From Lysobacteraceae bacterium (GTDB lineage: Bacteria; Pseudomonadota; Gammaproteobacteria; Xanthomonadales; Rhodanobacteraceae), in contig SEHB01000007.1 of the NCBI GenBank assembly GCA_004143945.1, positions 141,287 through 205,286 of the forward strand: 64,000 bases of DNA, given 5' to 3'. Made by a program: the position numbers and the translations under genes. The notes beneath the pieces were generated by a model that worked only from the letters and a program-made list of their open reading frames with translations, searched no databases and was not told where the DNA came from. Shown piece by piece: positions 27,925-39,033 of the stretch (the first letter of the stretch is position 1; the number at the start of each line of letters is the position of its first letter).

Positions 27925-30852
27925 ATGCTGCAACCTGCCCAGTGGCCGCGCCCGGTCGCCGCTTTCCTGAACGATCGCCTGTCACGGCTCGAGGCCGCTT
28001 GCCGCGAGGCCGCGGTGCCGTTCCACGACGACGCGGGCGTCGACGACCACCTGCAGCGCGTGCTGCTCGCGAGCGATTTCGCGTACCAGAGCTTCCTGCG
28101 CGATCCCGGCCTGCTCGGGCCGGAGTTGCTGCTGCTGATGAGCGACCCGCGCCACGCCGACGCGCGCGCGGGTCCGCTGATGGCGCTGCAAGGCGACGCG
28201 CTGCGGATGGAGCTGCGCCGCTTCCGGCTGCGCGAAGCGTTGCGGCTGATCTGGCGCGACGTCAATGGCGACGATGGCGTGGAGACCACGCTTGCGGGCG
28301 CCTCGGTGCTCGCCGATGCCTGCCTCGAGGCCGCGCTGCGCGGCGCCGAACACGAGGTCGTGCAGCGCCACGGCGTCGTGCGCGGCGCGAACGGGCAGCC
28401 GCAACGCCTCGTCGTGTTCGCGCTCGGCAAGCTCGGCGGCGCAGAACTCAATTTCTCGTCCGACGTCGATCTCGTGTTCGCGTATGCGGAAGGCGGCAGC
28501 AGCGACGGCGCGCGCCCGCTCGACGCAGGTGCGTACTACGCGCGCATCGGCCAGGCGCTGGTCGCGCTGATCGCCGGGCGCGATGCGGACGGCTACGTCT
28601 ATCGCGTCGACCTGCGCCTGCGGCCTTTCGGCAATGCGGGTCGGCCCGCGCTCTCGTTCATCGCGATGGAGCAGTATTTCCAGCGCGAGGGACGCGACTG
28701 GGAACGCTATGCGTGGATCAAGGCGCGGCCGGCTGCCGGCGATCGGGCCGCGGGCGCACGCATGCTCGACACGCTGCGCCCGTTCGTGTTCCGGCGCTAC
28801 CTCGACTATGGCGCGTTCGCGGGCCTGCGCGAGATGAAGGCGCTGATCGACGCCGAGGTCGCGCGCAAGGATCTCTCCGACCATCTCAAGCTCGGCCCCG
28901 GCGGCATCCGCGAAATCGAGTTCATCGTGCAGCTCGTGCAGCTGATCCGCGGCGGACGCGAGCCGACGCTGCGCGTGCGCGGCCTGCTGCCGGCGCTCGC
29001 GGCCTGCGAGCAGCTCGGTTTCATCCCGGGCGGCCGCGCGCGACGCCTGCGCGAGGCGTACCGGTTCCTGCGCCGGCTCGAGAACCGCGTGCAGATGTTC
29101 GGCGACCAGCAGACGCACGAGATCCCGGCTGACGCCTCGACGCGCGAGCGCATCGCGCTCGCACTCGGCCATCGCGACTGGCACGCGCTCGCAGGTGAAC
29201 TCGAGGCGCATCGCAGTGCGGTCGCGGACGAGTTCGCCGCGTTGATGGCGGTCGAGGCGCGCGGCGACGCGCGTCGCGAGCAGGCCGAGTGGCCGGCGTT
29301 CTGGCGCCAGCTCGTGGTCGGTGACGGCATCGACACGGCGATGCTCGAATCCGCGGGTTTCGCGCCCGCCGCCGAGGCGGCGGCCGAGCTCGAAGCGCTG
29401 GTCGGCGGCAGCACGCTGCGCACGATGTCGGCGCGCGCGCGCGAGCGGCTCGATCGCGTGATGCCCGCGATCTTCGCCGCGGCGGCCGCGCAGCCCGAAC
29501 CCCTGCGCTGCCTCGTGCGCCTGCTGCGGCTCGTGCAGGCGGTCGCGCGTCGCTCTGTCTATCTCGCGCTGCTCGACGAGCAGCCCGCCGCGATGAAGCG
29601 GCTTGCCGCGGTGTTCGCCGCGAGTGCGTTCCTCGCCGACCGCGTGGTCGCGCATCCGATGCTGCTCGACGATCTGTTCGACGACCGCGTCGACGCGATG
29701 CCCGCGCGCGACCTCGACGACGAACTCGCGCGCCGGCTCGCGACCCTCGGTGACGCCGATCCCGAGGCCGAGATCGATGCGATCCAGGAAGTGCGCCAGT
29801 CGGCCCTGTTCCGCATCGGCCTCGCGTTCATCGGCCGGCGCCTCGATGCGGTCAGCGCCGCGCGCAGCCTGTCCGACGTCGCCGCCGCGGTGTTGCGCGC
29901 GGTGCTGCGCATTGCCGAGCGCGAACTCGCGTTCGCGCATGGATGGCCCGGCGGCGACGCGGCCGCTGTCCCGGCCCCGCTCGTGGCCGCGCCCGGCGGT
30001 CTGGAACGAGCGATCGCGGCGTCGCCGTCGGGACTCGCGGTCGTGGCCTACGGCAGCCTCGGCGGGGCGGAACTCGGGTTCGGCTCGGATCTCGACCTCG
30101 TGTTCCTCTACGATCCGGCGCGTGCGCGCGGCGAATCGGGCGGACCCAAGCCGATCGACGGCACGCGCTGGTACGCACGGCTCGCGCAGCGCATCGTGCA
30201 CCTGCTCGGCATGCTCACGCGCGCGGGGCGACTCTACGAAGTGGACGTGCGGCTGCGACCGGACGGCAGCAAGGGCATGCTCGTGCAGAGCCTGGATGCG
30301 TACGCGGGCTACCAGCGCGAGCGCGCCTGGACCTGGGAACTGCAGGCGCTGGTGCGCGCGCGCGCGATCGCCGGCGACGCCGCGCTGTCGCGCCGCTTCG
30401 CGCTCCTGCGTGCCGAACTGCTCGCGGTCGATCGCGATCCCGCCGCGCTGCTCGGCGAGATCGCCGCGATGCGCGAACGCTGGCGCGCCGAGCGCGATCG
30501 TTCCGACGCGGCACGCTTCGACCTCAAGCAGGGCGCGGGCGGGCTCGTCGACATCGAGTTCCTGCTGCAGTGGCTGGTGCTGCGCCACGCGGCCAGCCAT
30601 CCGACGCTGCTCGCGAGCGGCAATTCGGCCGACCTGATCGCGGCCGCGCAGGCGGCCGGCGTGCTCGATCCCGGTGACGCCTCGGCACTCGCGAAGGCGC
30701 ATGCCGCGCTGCTCGCGCGCGCCGTGCGCTGCACGCTCGACGCGCGCCCGCGCGTGGTGCCGCGCGGCGACGAGGTCGAGCGCGCGATCGCGCCGGTCCG
30801 CTCGGTGCTCGCGCGACACGGGCTCGCGAGCGACGCGCAGACGCCGGCGTGA
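27925..30852 (+). CDS. glnE: Bifunctional glutamine-synthetase adenylyltransferase/deadenylase
   Basis: 975 aa from ATG 27925, close to the E. coli GlnE length (946). It is a cytoplasmic enzyme that adds AMP to and removes it from glutamine synthetase under PII control. Two nucleotidyltransferase halves are evident: GKLGGAELNFSSDVDLVF at about residues 168-185 and YGSLGGAELGFGSDLDLVF in the C-terminal half, each followed by conserved DLRLRPFGNAG or DVRLRPDGSKG strings. A KLGPGGIREIEF segment follows the first half and KQGAGGLVDIEF the second. The architecture is complete with no damage. It stands alone, with DUF808 41 nt downstream on the same strand. Confidence 0.97.
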   Translation: MLQPAQWPRPVAAFLNDRLSRLEAACREAAVPFHDDAGVDDHLQRVLLASDFAYQSFLRDPGLLGPELLLLMSDPRHADARAGPLMALQGDALRMELRRFRLREALRLIWRDVNGDDGVETTLAGASVLADACLEAALRGAEHEVVQRHGVVRGANGQPQRLVVFALGKLGGAELNFSSDVDLVFAYAEGGSSDGARPLDAGAYYARIGQALVALIAGRDADGYVYRVDLRLRPFGNAGRPALSFIAMEQYFQREGRDWERYAWIKARPAAGDRAAGARMLDTLRPFVFRRYLDYGAFAGLREMKALIDAEVARKDLSDHLKLGPGGIREIEFIVQLVQLIRGGREPTLRVRGLLPALAACEQLGFIPGGRARRLREAYRFLRRLENRVQMFGDQQTHEIPADASTRERIALALGHRDWHALAGELEAHRSAVADEFAALMAVEARGDARREQAEWPAFWRQLVVGDGIDTAMLESAGFAPAAEAAAELEALVGGSTLRTMSARARERLDRVMPAIFAAAAAQPEPLRCLVRLLRLVQAVARRSVYLALLDEQPAAMKRLAAVFAASAFLADRVVAHPMLLDDLFDDRVDAMPARDLDDELARRLATLGDADPEAEIDAIQEVRQSALFRIGLAFIGRRLDAVSAARSLSDVAAAVLRAVLRIAERELAFAHGWPGGDAAAVPAPLVAAPGGLERAIAASPSGLAVVAYGSLGGAELGFGSDLDLVFLYDPARARGESGGPKPIDGTRWYARLAQRIVHLLGMLTRAGRLYEVDVRLRPDGSKGMLVQSLDAYAGYQRERAWTWELQALVRARAIAGDAALSRRFALLRAELLAVDRDPAALLGEIAAMRERWRAERDRSDAARFDLKQGAGGLVDIEFLLQWLVLRHAASHPTLLASGNSADLIAAAQAAGVLDPGDASALAKAHAALLARAVRCTLDARPRVVPRGDEVERAIAPVRSVLARHGLASDAQTPA

Positions 30853-30893
30853 TCGGCGAGAATCCGACTACCTGACCGAAGGAATCCCGACGC

Positions 30894-31808
30894 ATGGCCG
30901 GTGGAAGCCTGTTCCTGCTGCTCGACGACATCGCGAGCGTGCTCGACGACGTCGCGGTGCTGACCAAGGTCGCCGCGAAGAAGACCGCGGGCGTGCTCGG
31001 CGACGACCTCGCGCTCAATGCGCAGCAGGTCACCGGCGTGAGCGCGAGCCGCGAACTGCCGGTGGTGTGGGCGGTCGCGCGCGGCTCGCTGGTGAACAAG
31101 GCGATCCTGGTGCCGGCCGCACTCGCGATCAGCGCGTGGCTGCCGTGGGCGATCACGCCGTTGATGATGATCGGCGGCGCCTACCTCTGCTACGAAGGCG
31201 TGGAGAAGCTCGCCCACCGCTTCCTGCACGGCAAGGACGAAGACGCGCACCGGGCCGAGCACCTGCGTGCCCTCGTGGATGCGCACACCGACGTGGTCGC
31301 GCTCGAGAAGGACAAGATCAAGGGTGCGATCCGCACCGACTTCATCCTGTCGGCCGAGATCATCGTGCTCTCGCTCGGCGTGGTCGGTGGCCAGCCGTTC
31401 CTGCAGCAGGTGCTCGTGCTGGTCGCGATCGCACTCGCGATGACGGTCGGCGTGTACGGCTTCGTCGCCGGCATCGTCAAGCTCGACGACCTCGGCCTCT
31501 GGCTCACGCGCAAGGGGCGGGCCGCCGCCGCGTTCGGGCGCGCGATCCTGGTGTCGGCGCCGTGGCTCATGAAAGGCCTTTCGTTCGCGGGCACCGCCGC
31601 GATGTTCCTCGTCGGCGGCGGCATCCTCGTGCACAGCGTGCCGCCGTTGCACCACGCGATCGAGGGCCTGTTGCCGGACGGCACCTGGGGCAGCGTGGTC
31701 GGCGCGCTCGCCAATGCGCTGGTCGGCATCGTCGCGGGTGCGCTCGTGCTCGGCGTCGTCACGCTGTTCCAGCGCCTGCGCGGCACGCCGTCGCCGAAAC
31801 ACGAGTAG
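30894..31808 (+). CDS. DUF808 family membrane protein
   Basis: 304 aa from ATG 30894. It has the DUF808 (YedI-like) hallmark N-terminus [36 protein letters not shown] pattern (residues 2-33) and the [13 protein letters not shown] segment. About six hydrophobic helices follow, among them [20 protein letters not shown] and the C-terminal Ala/Val-rich pair. Family function is unknown; it is an inner-membrane protein in E. coli. It is 41 nt downstream of glnE and may be co-transcribed with it, but no functional link is known. Confidence 0.93.
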   Translation: MAGGSLFLLLDDIASVLDDVAVLTKVAAKKTAGVLGDDLALNAQQVTGVSASRELPVVWAVARGSLVNKAILVPAALAISAWLPWAITPLMMIGGAYLCYEGVEKLAHRFLHGKDEDAHRAEHLRALVDAHTDVVALEKDKIKGAIRTDFILSAEIIVLSLGVVGGQPFLQQVLVLVAIALAMTVGVYGFVAGIVKLDDLGLWLTRKGRAAAAFGRAILVSAPWLMKGLSFAGTAAMFLVGGGILVHSVPPLHHAIEGLLPDGTWGSVVGALANALVGIVAGALVLGVVTLFQRLRGTPSPKHE

Positions 31809-32015
31809 GCGCTGCCCCCACGCGAATGCGCCGGAAGCCCTTGTGGGAGGGGCTTCAGCCTCGAGCCTTTCGCGCGACGAACCCGGGGCCGCGGCTCCGC
31901 GCGCGGCGGGCACGATGCGCGTGCCGTCGATGCCGTGAAGCGTCGCGCCTTCCGGTGCTGCAGCACGGAGTATCGTGGCGGCGCGCGGGCGACGCGCGAC
32001 GGACGGGAGCACGAC
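31809..32015. repeat. Spacer with a REP-like unit
   Basis: A single REP-like unit lies at about 31849-31877 (CTTGTGGGAGGGGCTTCAGC). It is a relative of the 12229-12257 unit, with an imperfect stem GGGGCTTCAGCCTC. The remainder is leader for the patatin gene; GACGGGAGC just before 32016 provides its ribosome binding site. Confidence 0.55.
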
Positions 32016-33905
32016 ATGGAACGGGCCGCAGGGGCATCGATGCCCGAATGCGACGTCGTGATGAAGGGCGGCATCACGAGCGGGATCGTCTACCCGCGCG
32101 CGATCGCGAAACTCGCGGCCCACTACCGGTTGCGCGCACTCGGCGGCGCCTCCGCCGGCGCGATCGCGGCGGCCGCGGCGGCGGCGGCCGAATACGGGCG
32201 CGCGGGCGGCGGATTCGAGCGGCTCGCCGCGTTGCCGGACGAGCTCGCGAGCCCGGTGGTGGAGGGCCGCGCCGGCGACACGCGCCTGTTCGGCCTGTTC
32301 CAGCCCGATGCCTCGACGCGCGAACTGTTCGCACTGCTCGTCGCAGGCCTGATGCCCGAACGGCCGCGCTGGGGCCTTGCCGCATGGCGCTGGCTGCTCG
32401 CGGCCGTGCGCAGTTTCCCGGCGACCGCGCTGCTCGCGCTCGCGGTGGTCGCCGCCGCGTTCCTGCTGCTGTTCGCACGCACCGACTTCGTCTGGGACGA
32501 CCCGGTCTCGTGGGCCGCGCTGCTCGCGGGGATGTTCGTCGCGGCCGTCGTCTACTTCGTCGCGCTCGCGGCTGCGATCGTGCTGAGCGCATTGCGGCGC
32601 ATCCCGGCCAATGGCTACGGCCTGTGCTCCGGACTCGGCGACGCGGACGCGCTGACGCCGTGGTTGCATGCGACGCTGCAGTCGCTGGCGGGACTCGCGG
32701 TCGATCGCCCGCTGCGCTTCGGTGATCTCTGGCGCGGCCCGCACGCGCGCGCGGACTACATCGCGGCCGAGGCCTGCCACCGCGCGGGCATGCGCGCGAT
32801 CGACCTGCGGCTGATGACGACGTCGCTCAGCCATGGCAGGCCCTACAGCTTTCCGCTCGAGAGCGAGGCGTTCTGCTTCGATGAAGCCGAGATGCGGCGC
32901 GTGTTCCCGCCGATCATCGTCGATGCACTGATCGCGGACTCGCCGGGCCGCATCGAGGGTGGGGTGCTCGCGGGCCGCTACCGCCTGCCCGCGATGCAGG
33001 ACCTGCCGGTGCTCGTGCCGCTGCGCATGAGCCTGGCGTTCCCGCTGCTGCTCTCGGCGGTGCCGCTGTGGCGCCAGCGGCGGGATCCCGATCGCGCGCG
33101 ACGCGGCGCGTGGGTCAGCGTCGCCGAGCGCATCTGGTTTTCCGACGGCGGCATCTGCAGCAACTTCCCGATCCACTATTTCGATGCGCTGCTGCCCGCG
33201 CGGCCGACGTTCGGCATCAACCTCGTCGACGCGAGCTTCATCCCGCAGGATCCGGTCGATCCCGACGACTATGTCTGGATGCCCGCGCACAACGGCAGCG
33301 GCGCGACCACGCGCGTGATCGAGGTCGAGCGCGGCGGCCGCCGCGGACTCGGCGGCTTCATCGGCGCGATCATCGAGACGATGCAAGGCTGGGGCGACAG
33401 CACCCAGCTCGCGATCCCGGGCTACCGCGACCGCATCGTCGCGGTACGCCTCGAATCCACCGAAGGCGGCCTCAACCTGCGCATGGGCGCGCCGTTGATC
33501 CGGCGCGTCGCGGTGCGTGGCGAGCGCGCGGGCCAGCTGCTGCTCGACCACTACGCGCACCCCGAACCACCGCCCGGCACGGTCACGGGCTGGCGCAACC
33601 ATCGATGGGTGCGCTACCGCGTCGCGATGCGCGTGCTCGGCGAAGCGCTCGCGGACCTGCGCGCCGCCGAGGCGGAATCGGCCGGCACCGACGCCGCCCT
33701 GCAACCGATGCACGCGAAGCCGCCGAGCTATGACTTCCGATCCGAGCGCCAGCGCGATGCCGCGCTCGCGGCGTATCGCGAGCTGCTCGCGCTCGCCGAT
33801 CGTCATGCGGCCATGCGCGAAGAACTCGGGTATCCGCCGTTCGACCACGATCCGAAGGACGGCCCGCGGCCGCGGCCGGAGCTGCGCGTCCGGCCGCCGT
33901 TGTAG
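32016..33905 (+). CDS. Patatin-like phospholipase with a transmembrane hairpin inserted
   Basis: 629 aa from ATG 32016 behind GGACGGGAGC; an in-frame ATG at 31935 would extend through repeat DNA. The patatin oxyanion region is KGGITSGIVYP (17-27), the nucleophile elbow G-A-S-A-G with Ser46, and the dyad Asp377 in SDGGICSNFP. The catalytic Ser-Asp pair is complete. Between them, about residues 135-192 form two hydrophobic segments (ATALLALAVVAAAFLLLF and AALLAGMFVAAVVYFVALAA), so the domain is split by a membrane hairpin. The protein probably hydrolyses acyl lipids at the inner membrane, cytoplasmic face. No adjacent gene on the same strand indicates a partner. Confidence 0.87.
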   Translation: MERAAGASMPECDVVMKGGITSGIVYPRAIAKLAAHYRLRALGGASAGAIAAAAAAAAEYGRAGGGFERLAALPDELASPVVEGRAGDTRLFGLFQPDASTRELFALLVAGLMPERPRWGLAAWRWLLAAVRSFPATALLALAVVAAAFLLLFARTDFVWDDPVSWAALLAGMFVAAVVYFVALAAAIVLSALRRIPANGYGLCSGLGDADALTPWLHATLQSLAGLAVDRPLRFGDLWRGPHARADYIAAEACHRAGMRAIDLRLMTTSLSHGRPYSFPLESEAFCFDEAEMRRVFPPIIVDALIADSPGRIEGGVLAGRYRLPAMQDLPVLVPLRMSLAFPLLLSAVPLWRQRRDPDRARRGAWVSVAERIWFSDGGICSNFPIHYFDALLPARPTFGINLVDASFIPQDPVDPDDYVWMPAHNGSGATTRVIEVERGGRRGLGGFIGAIIETMQGWGDSTQLAIPGYRDRIVAVRLESTEGGLNLRMGAPLIRRVAVRGERAGQLLLDHYAHPEPPPGTVTGWRNHRWVRYRVAMRVLGEALADLRAAEAESAGTDAALQPMHAKPPSYDFRSERQRDAALAAYRELLALADRHAAMREELGYPPFDHDPKDGPRPRPELRVRPPL

Positions 33906-33917
33906 CGCGTAGGTGCT

Positions 33918-34820
33918 TCAGCGCGTGCCGTGCGGCTGGAACCCGGCCGCCACCGGGGTCGCGCAGGCACCGACCGTCGACACGAGGAACCTGCGACCGT
34001 CGCTGACCTCCCATTCGAGCACGTGCAGGCCCGAGCCCACGTCGCGCGCGGCGGGGCCGAGCCGTTCGACGATGGTGCGTGTGTCGAGTCGGCGATCGAT
34101 GCCGATGAAGCGCGAGGGATCGAGGGGCTCGGCGCGTGGATCGACGAGCGTCGCGTCGTGCGTCGAACACGTCGCATCGGCCTGCCCCGCCGTGCCCGCG
34201 GCTGCGCACGCGACGTAGCCTGGTACCGCGGCGCCGACACGGATGTCGCGCGTGACCTGCCATCGACCTTGCTCGCGCACCGGCGTCGTGATGCCGTCGC
34301 CGCCACGGCCGACGGCGTGCGCGCGACGCTGCGCAGGCGTCAGCAGCGGATCGTCGGTGAACAGCACGTCGTCGATGTAGTACGTGCTGCAGCCCGGTTC
34401 GAGCACGTGCATGTGGATGTGCGCGGGCACGTCGCGGGTCGGATAACTCGCCGGGCGGATCGTGTCGAAGCGATAACGCCCGTCGGCGTCGCTGATCGCC
34501 CACCCGCGCAGACGCCCGTGGCGGTTCGCGGCGCCGTCGCGCGCACCGGGAATCGGCGGATAGAGGCCGTGCGTGTCGGTGTGGTAGGCGTAGACGACGA
34601 TACCCGCGCGCGGCGCGCCGCCTGCATCGAGCACGCGACCCTCGAGCACGAGGGGTTCGCCGGGTTCACCGGCCGGCGCGATGCGCGCATGCGAGGTCGG
34701 CGCGGCGGGCAGGCCTTCGAATACCGCCTCGCAGCCTTCGCAGGGCAGGCCGACGATGGGCTCGCGCGCGTGGGCGGCGGCAGTCGCGAACACGAAGAGC
34801 AGGGCGGTCAGTGCGCGCAT
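33918..34820 (-). CDS. Exported intradiol ring-cleavage dioxygenase-like protein
   Basis: 300 aa from ATG 34820, with GGAGGATCCC directly upstream. A Sec signal (MRALTALLFVFATAAAHA) is followed by an intradiol dioxygenase core: LVLEGRVLDAGGAPRAGIVV, then Tyr87 (HGLYPP), Tyr126 (ASYPTRD), and His134/His136 in AHIHMHV. This fits the two-Tyr, two-His Fe(III) set of catechol and protocatechuate dioxygenases, with assignment of Tyr87 the least certain. Secreted relatives in this clade are often of unknown substrate. No aromatic-degradation gene is adjacent. A CEGCEAVF segment near the mature N-terminus could form a disulfide. It is 180 nt downstream of the amidohydrolase gene on the same strand. 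Confidence 0.8.
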   Translation of the reverse strand: MRALTALLFVFATAAAHAREPIVGLPCEGCEAVFEGLPAAPTSHARIAPAGEPGEPLVLEGRVLDAGGAPRAGIVVYAYHTDTHGLYPPIPGARDGAANRHGRLRGWAISDADGRYRFDTIRPASYPTRDVPAHIHMHVLEPGCSTYYIDDVLFTDDPLLTPAQRRAHAVGRGGDGITTPVREQGRWQVTRDIRVGAAVPGYVACAAAGTAGQADATCSTHDATLVDPRAEPLDPSRFIGIDRRLDTRTIVERLGPAARDVGSGLHVLEWEVSDGRRFLVSTVGACATPVAAGFQPHGTR

Positions 34821-35000
34821 GGGATCCTCCGCGGCGGGTCGCTGGTGCAGACGCCGCGCGGCGACGGAAGTTGCATGCGCAAGCCATCCGCGGCTGGACG
34901 CACTCGGCACGAGGGCGCCGTTGCCGCCTTTGCGCGTCCAGCCTGCGCGTGGGCCAACGCACGCGCAACCTGACCGCCGGCCCGATCGCCTTGGGAGGGG

Positions 35001-38303
<3,303 letters not shown>

Positions 38304-38385
38304 GGGCAACAGTCCCCTGATGGTGATCGACCCGATCTTAGGCGATGCGGTCGCCGCGGCACCGGGCCGAAAGTCCCGCAATGAC

Positions 38386-38964
38386 TCAGTCGGGCGCGGG
38401 GCCGCGATCGGTCGAGGACGGGCCGAGCGCGTCGCTGAGCCAGGCGCGCGCGGCCTGCCAGTGGCGCTTCACGGTCGCGGCCGACTGCCCGATCGCCTCC
38501 GCCGTCTCCTCGATGCTGAGGCCGCCGAAATACCGCAGCTCGACCACGCGCGCCTTCGTCGGGTCGATGCGATCGAGTCGTCGCAGCGCCGCATCGAGAT
38601 CGACGAGGTCGAGGTCTCCGGACCTGCCGTCCTCGAGGCCACTCAGCGTCACGCGCTCGCCGCCATCGCGCTTGAGTCGCGCGCGCTGGCGGGCGTGGTC
38701 GATCAGGATCTCGCGCATCAGGCGCGCCGCAATCGCGAACAGGTGGCCGCGATCGACGCTCGTGATCGGATCGGCACCGGACAGCCGCAGCCAGGCCTCG
38801 TTGACGAGCGCAGTGGGTTGCAGCGTGTGGTTGCGGCGCTCGGACCGGAACACCTGCTCGGCGAGCCGGTGCAACTCGGGATACAGGCATTCGACGAGGC
38901 GATCGCGCGCGCCGGTGTCCCCGTCGCGCCAGTCCGACAGCAGTTCGGTGATGCGGTGGGCCAT
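38386..38964 (-). CDS. ECF sigma factor, TIGR02999-like, divergent from a kinase
   Basis: 192 aa from ATG 38964. It has the TIGR02999 sigma-2 signature (TLQPTALVNEAWLRL, HLFAIAARLMREILIDHAR) and a sigma-4 helix-turn-helix (LSIEETAEAIGQSAATVKRHW). It is a paralogue of the factor at 12488-13039. Its start is 69 nt from that of the TPR kinase at 39034, transcribed the other way, so the pair share one short control region. ECF factors of this class commonly neighbour Hanks kinases, which makes kinase control plausible. The downstream gene on the same strand is the amidohydrolase fusion, 82 nt away. Confidence 0.92.
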   Translation of the reverse strand: MAHRITELLSDWRDGDTGARDRLVECLYPELHRLAEQVFRSERRNHTLQPTALVNEAWLRLSGADPITSVDRGHLFAIAARLMREILIDHARQRARLKRDGGERVTLSGLEDGRSGDLDLVDLDAALRRLDRIDPTKARVVELRYFGGLSIEETAEAIGQSAATVKRHWQAARAWLSDALGPSSTDRGPAPD

Positions 38965-39033
38965 GCCGAAGTCTAGCGCGCGCCGCCGCCGGGCGAGGGC
39001 TACACTTGCGTCGCCATCGCGACAGGGGACGCC

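Noticed and set aside
30309..33848. A 1179-residue minus-strand open frame over DUF808 and patatin
   Set aside because: It spans several genes antisense, with His/Arg-rich composition; shadow.
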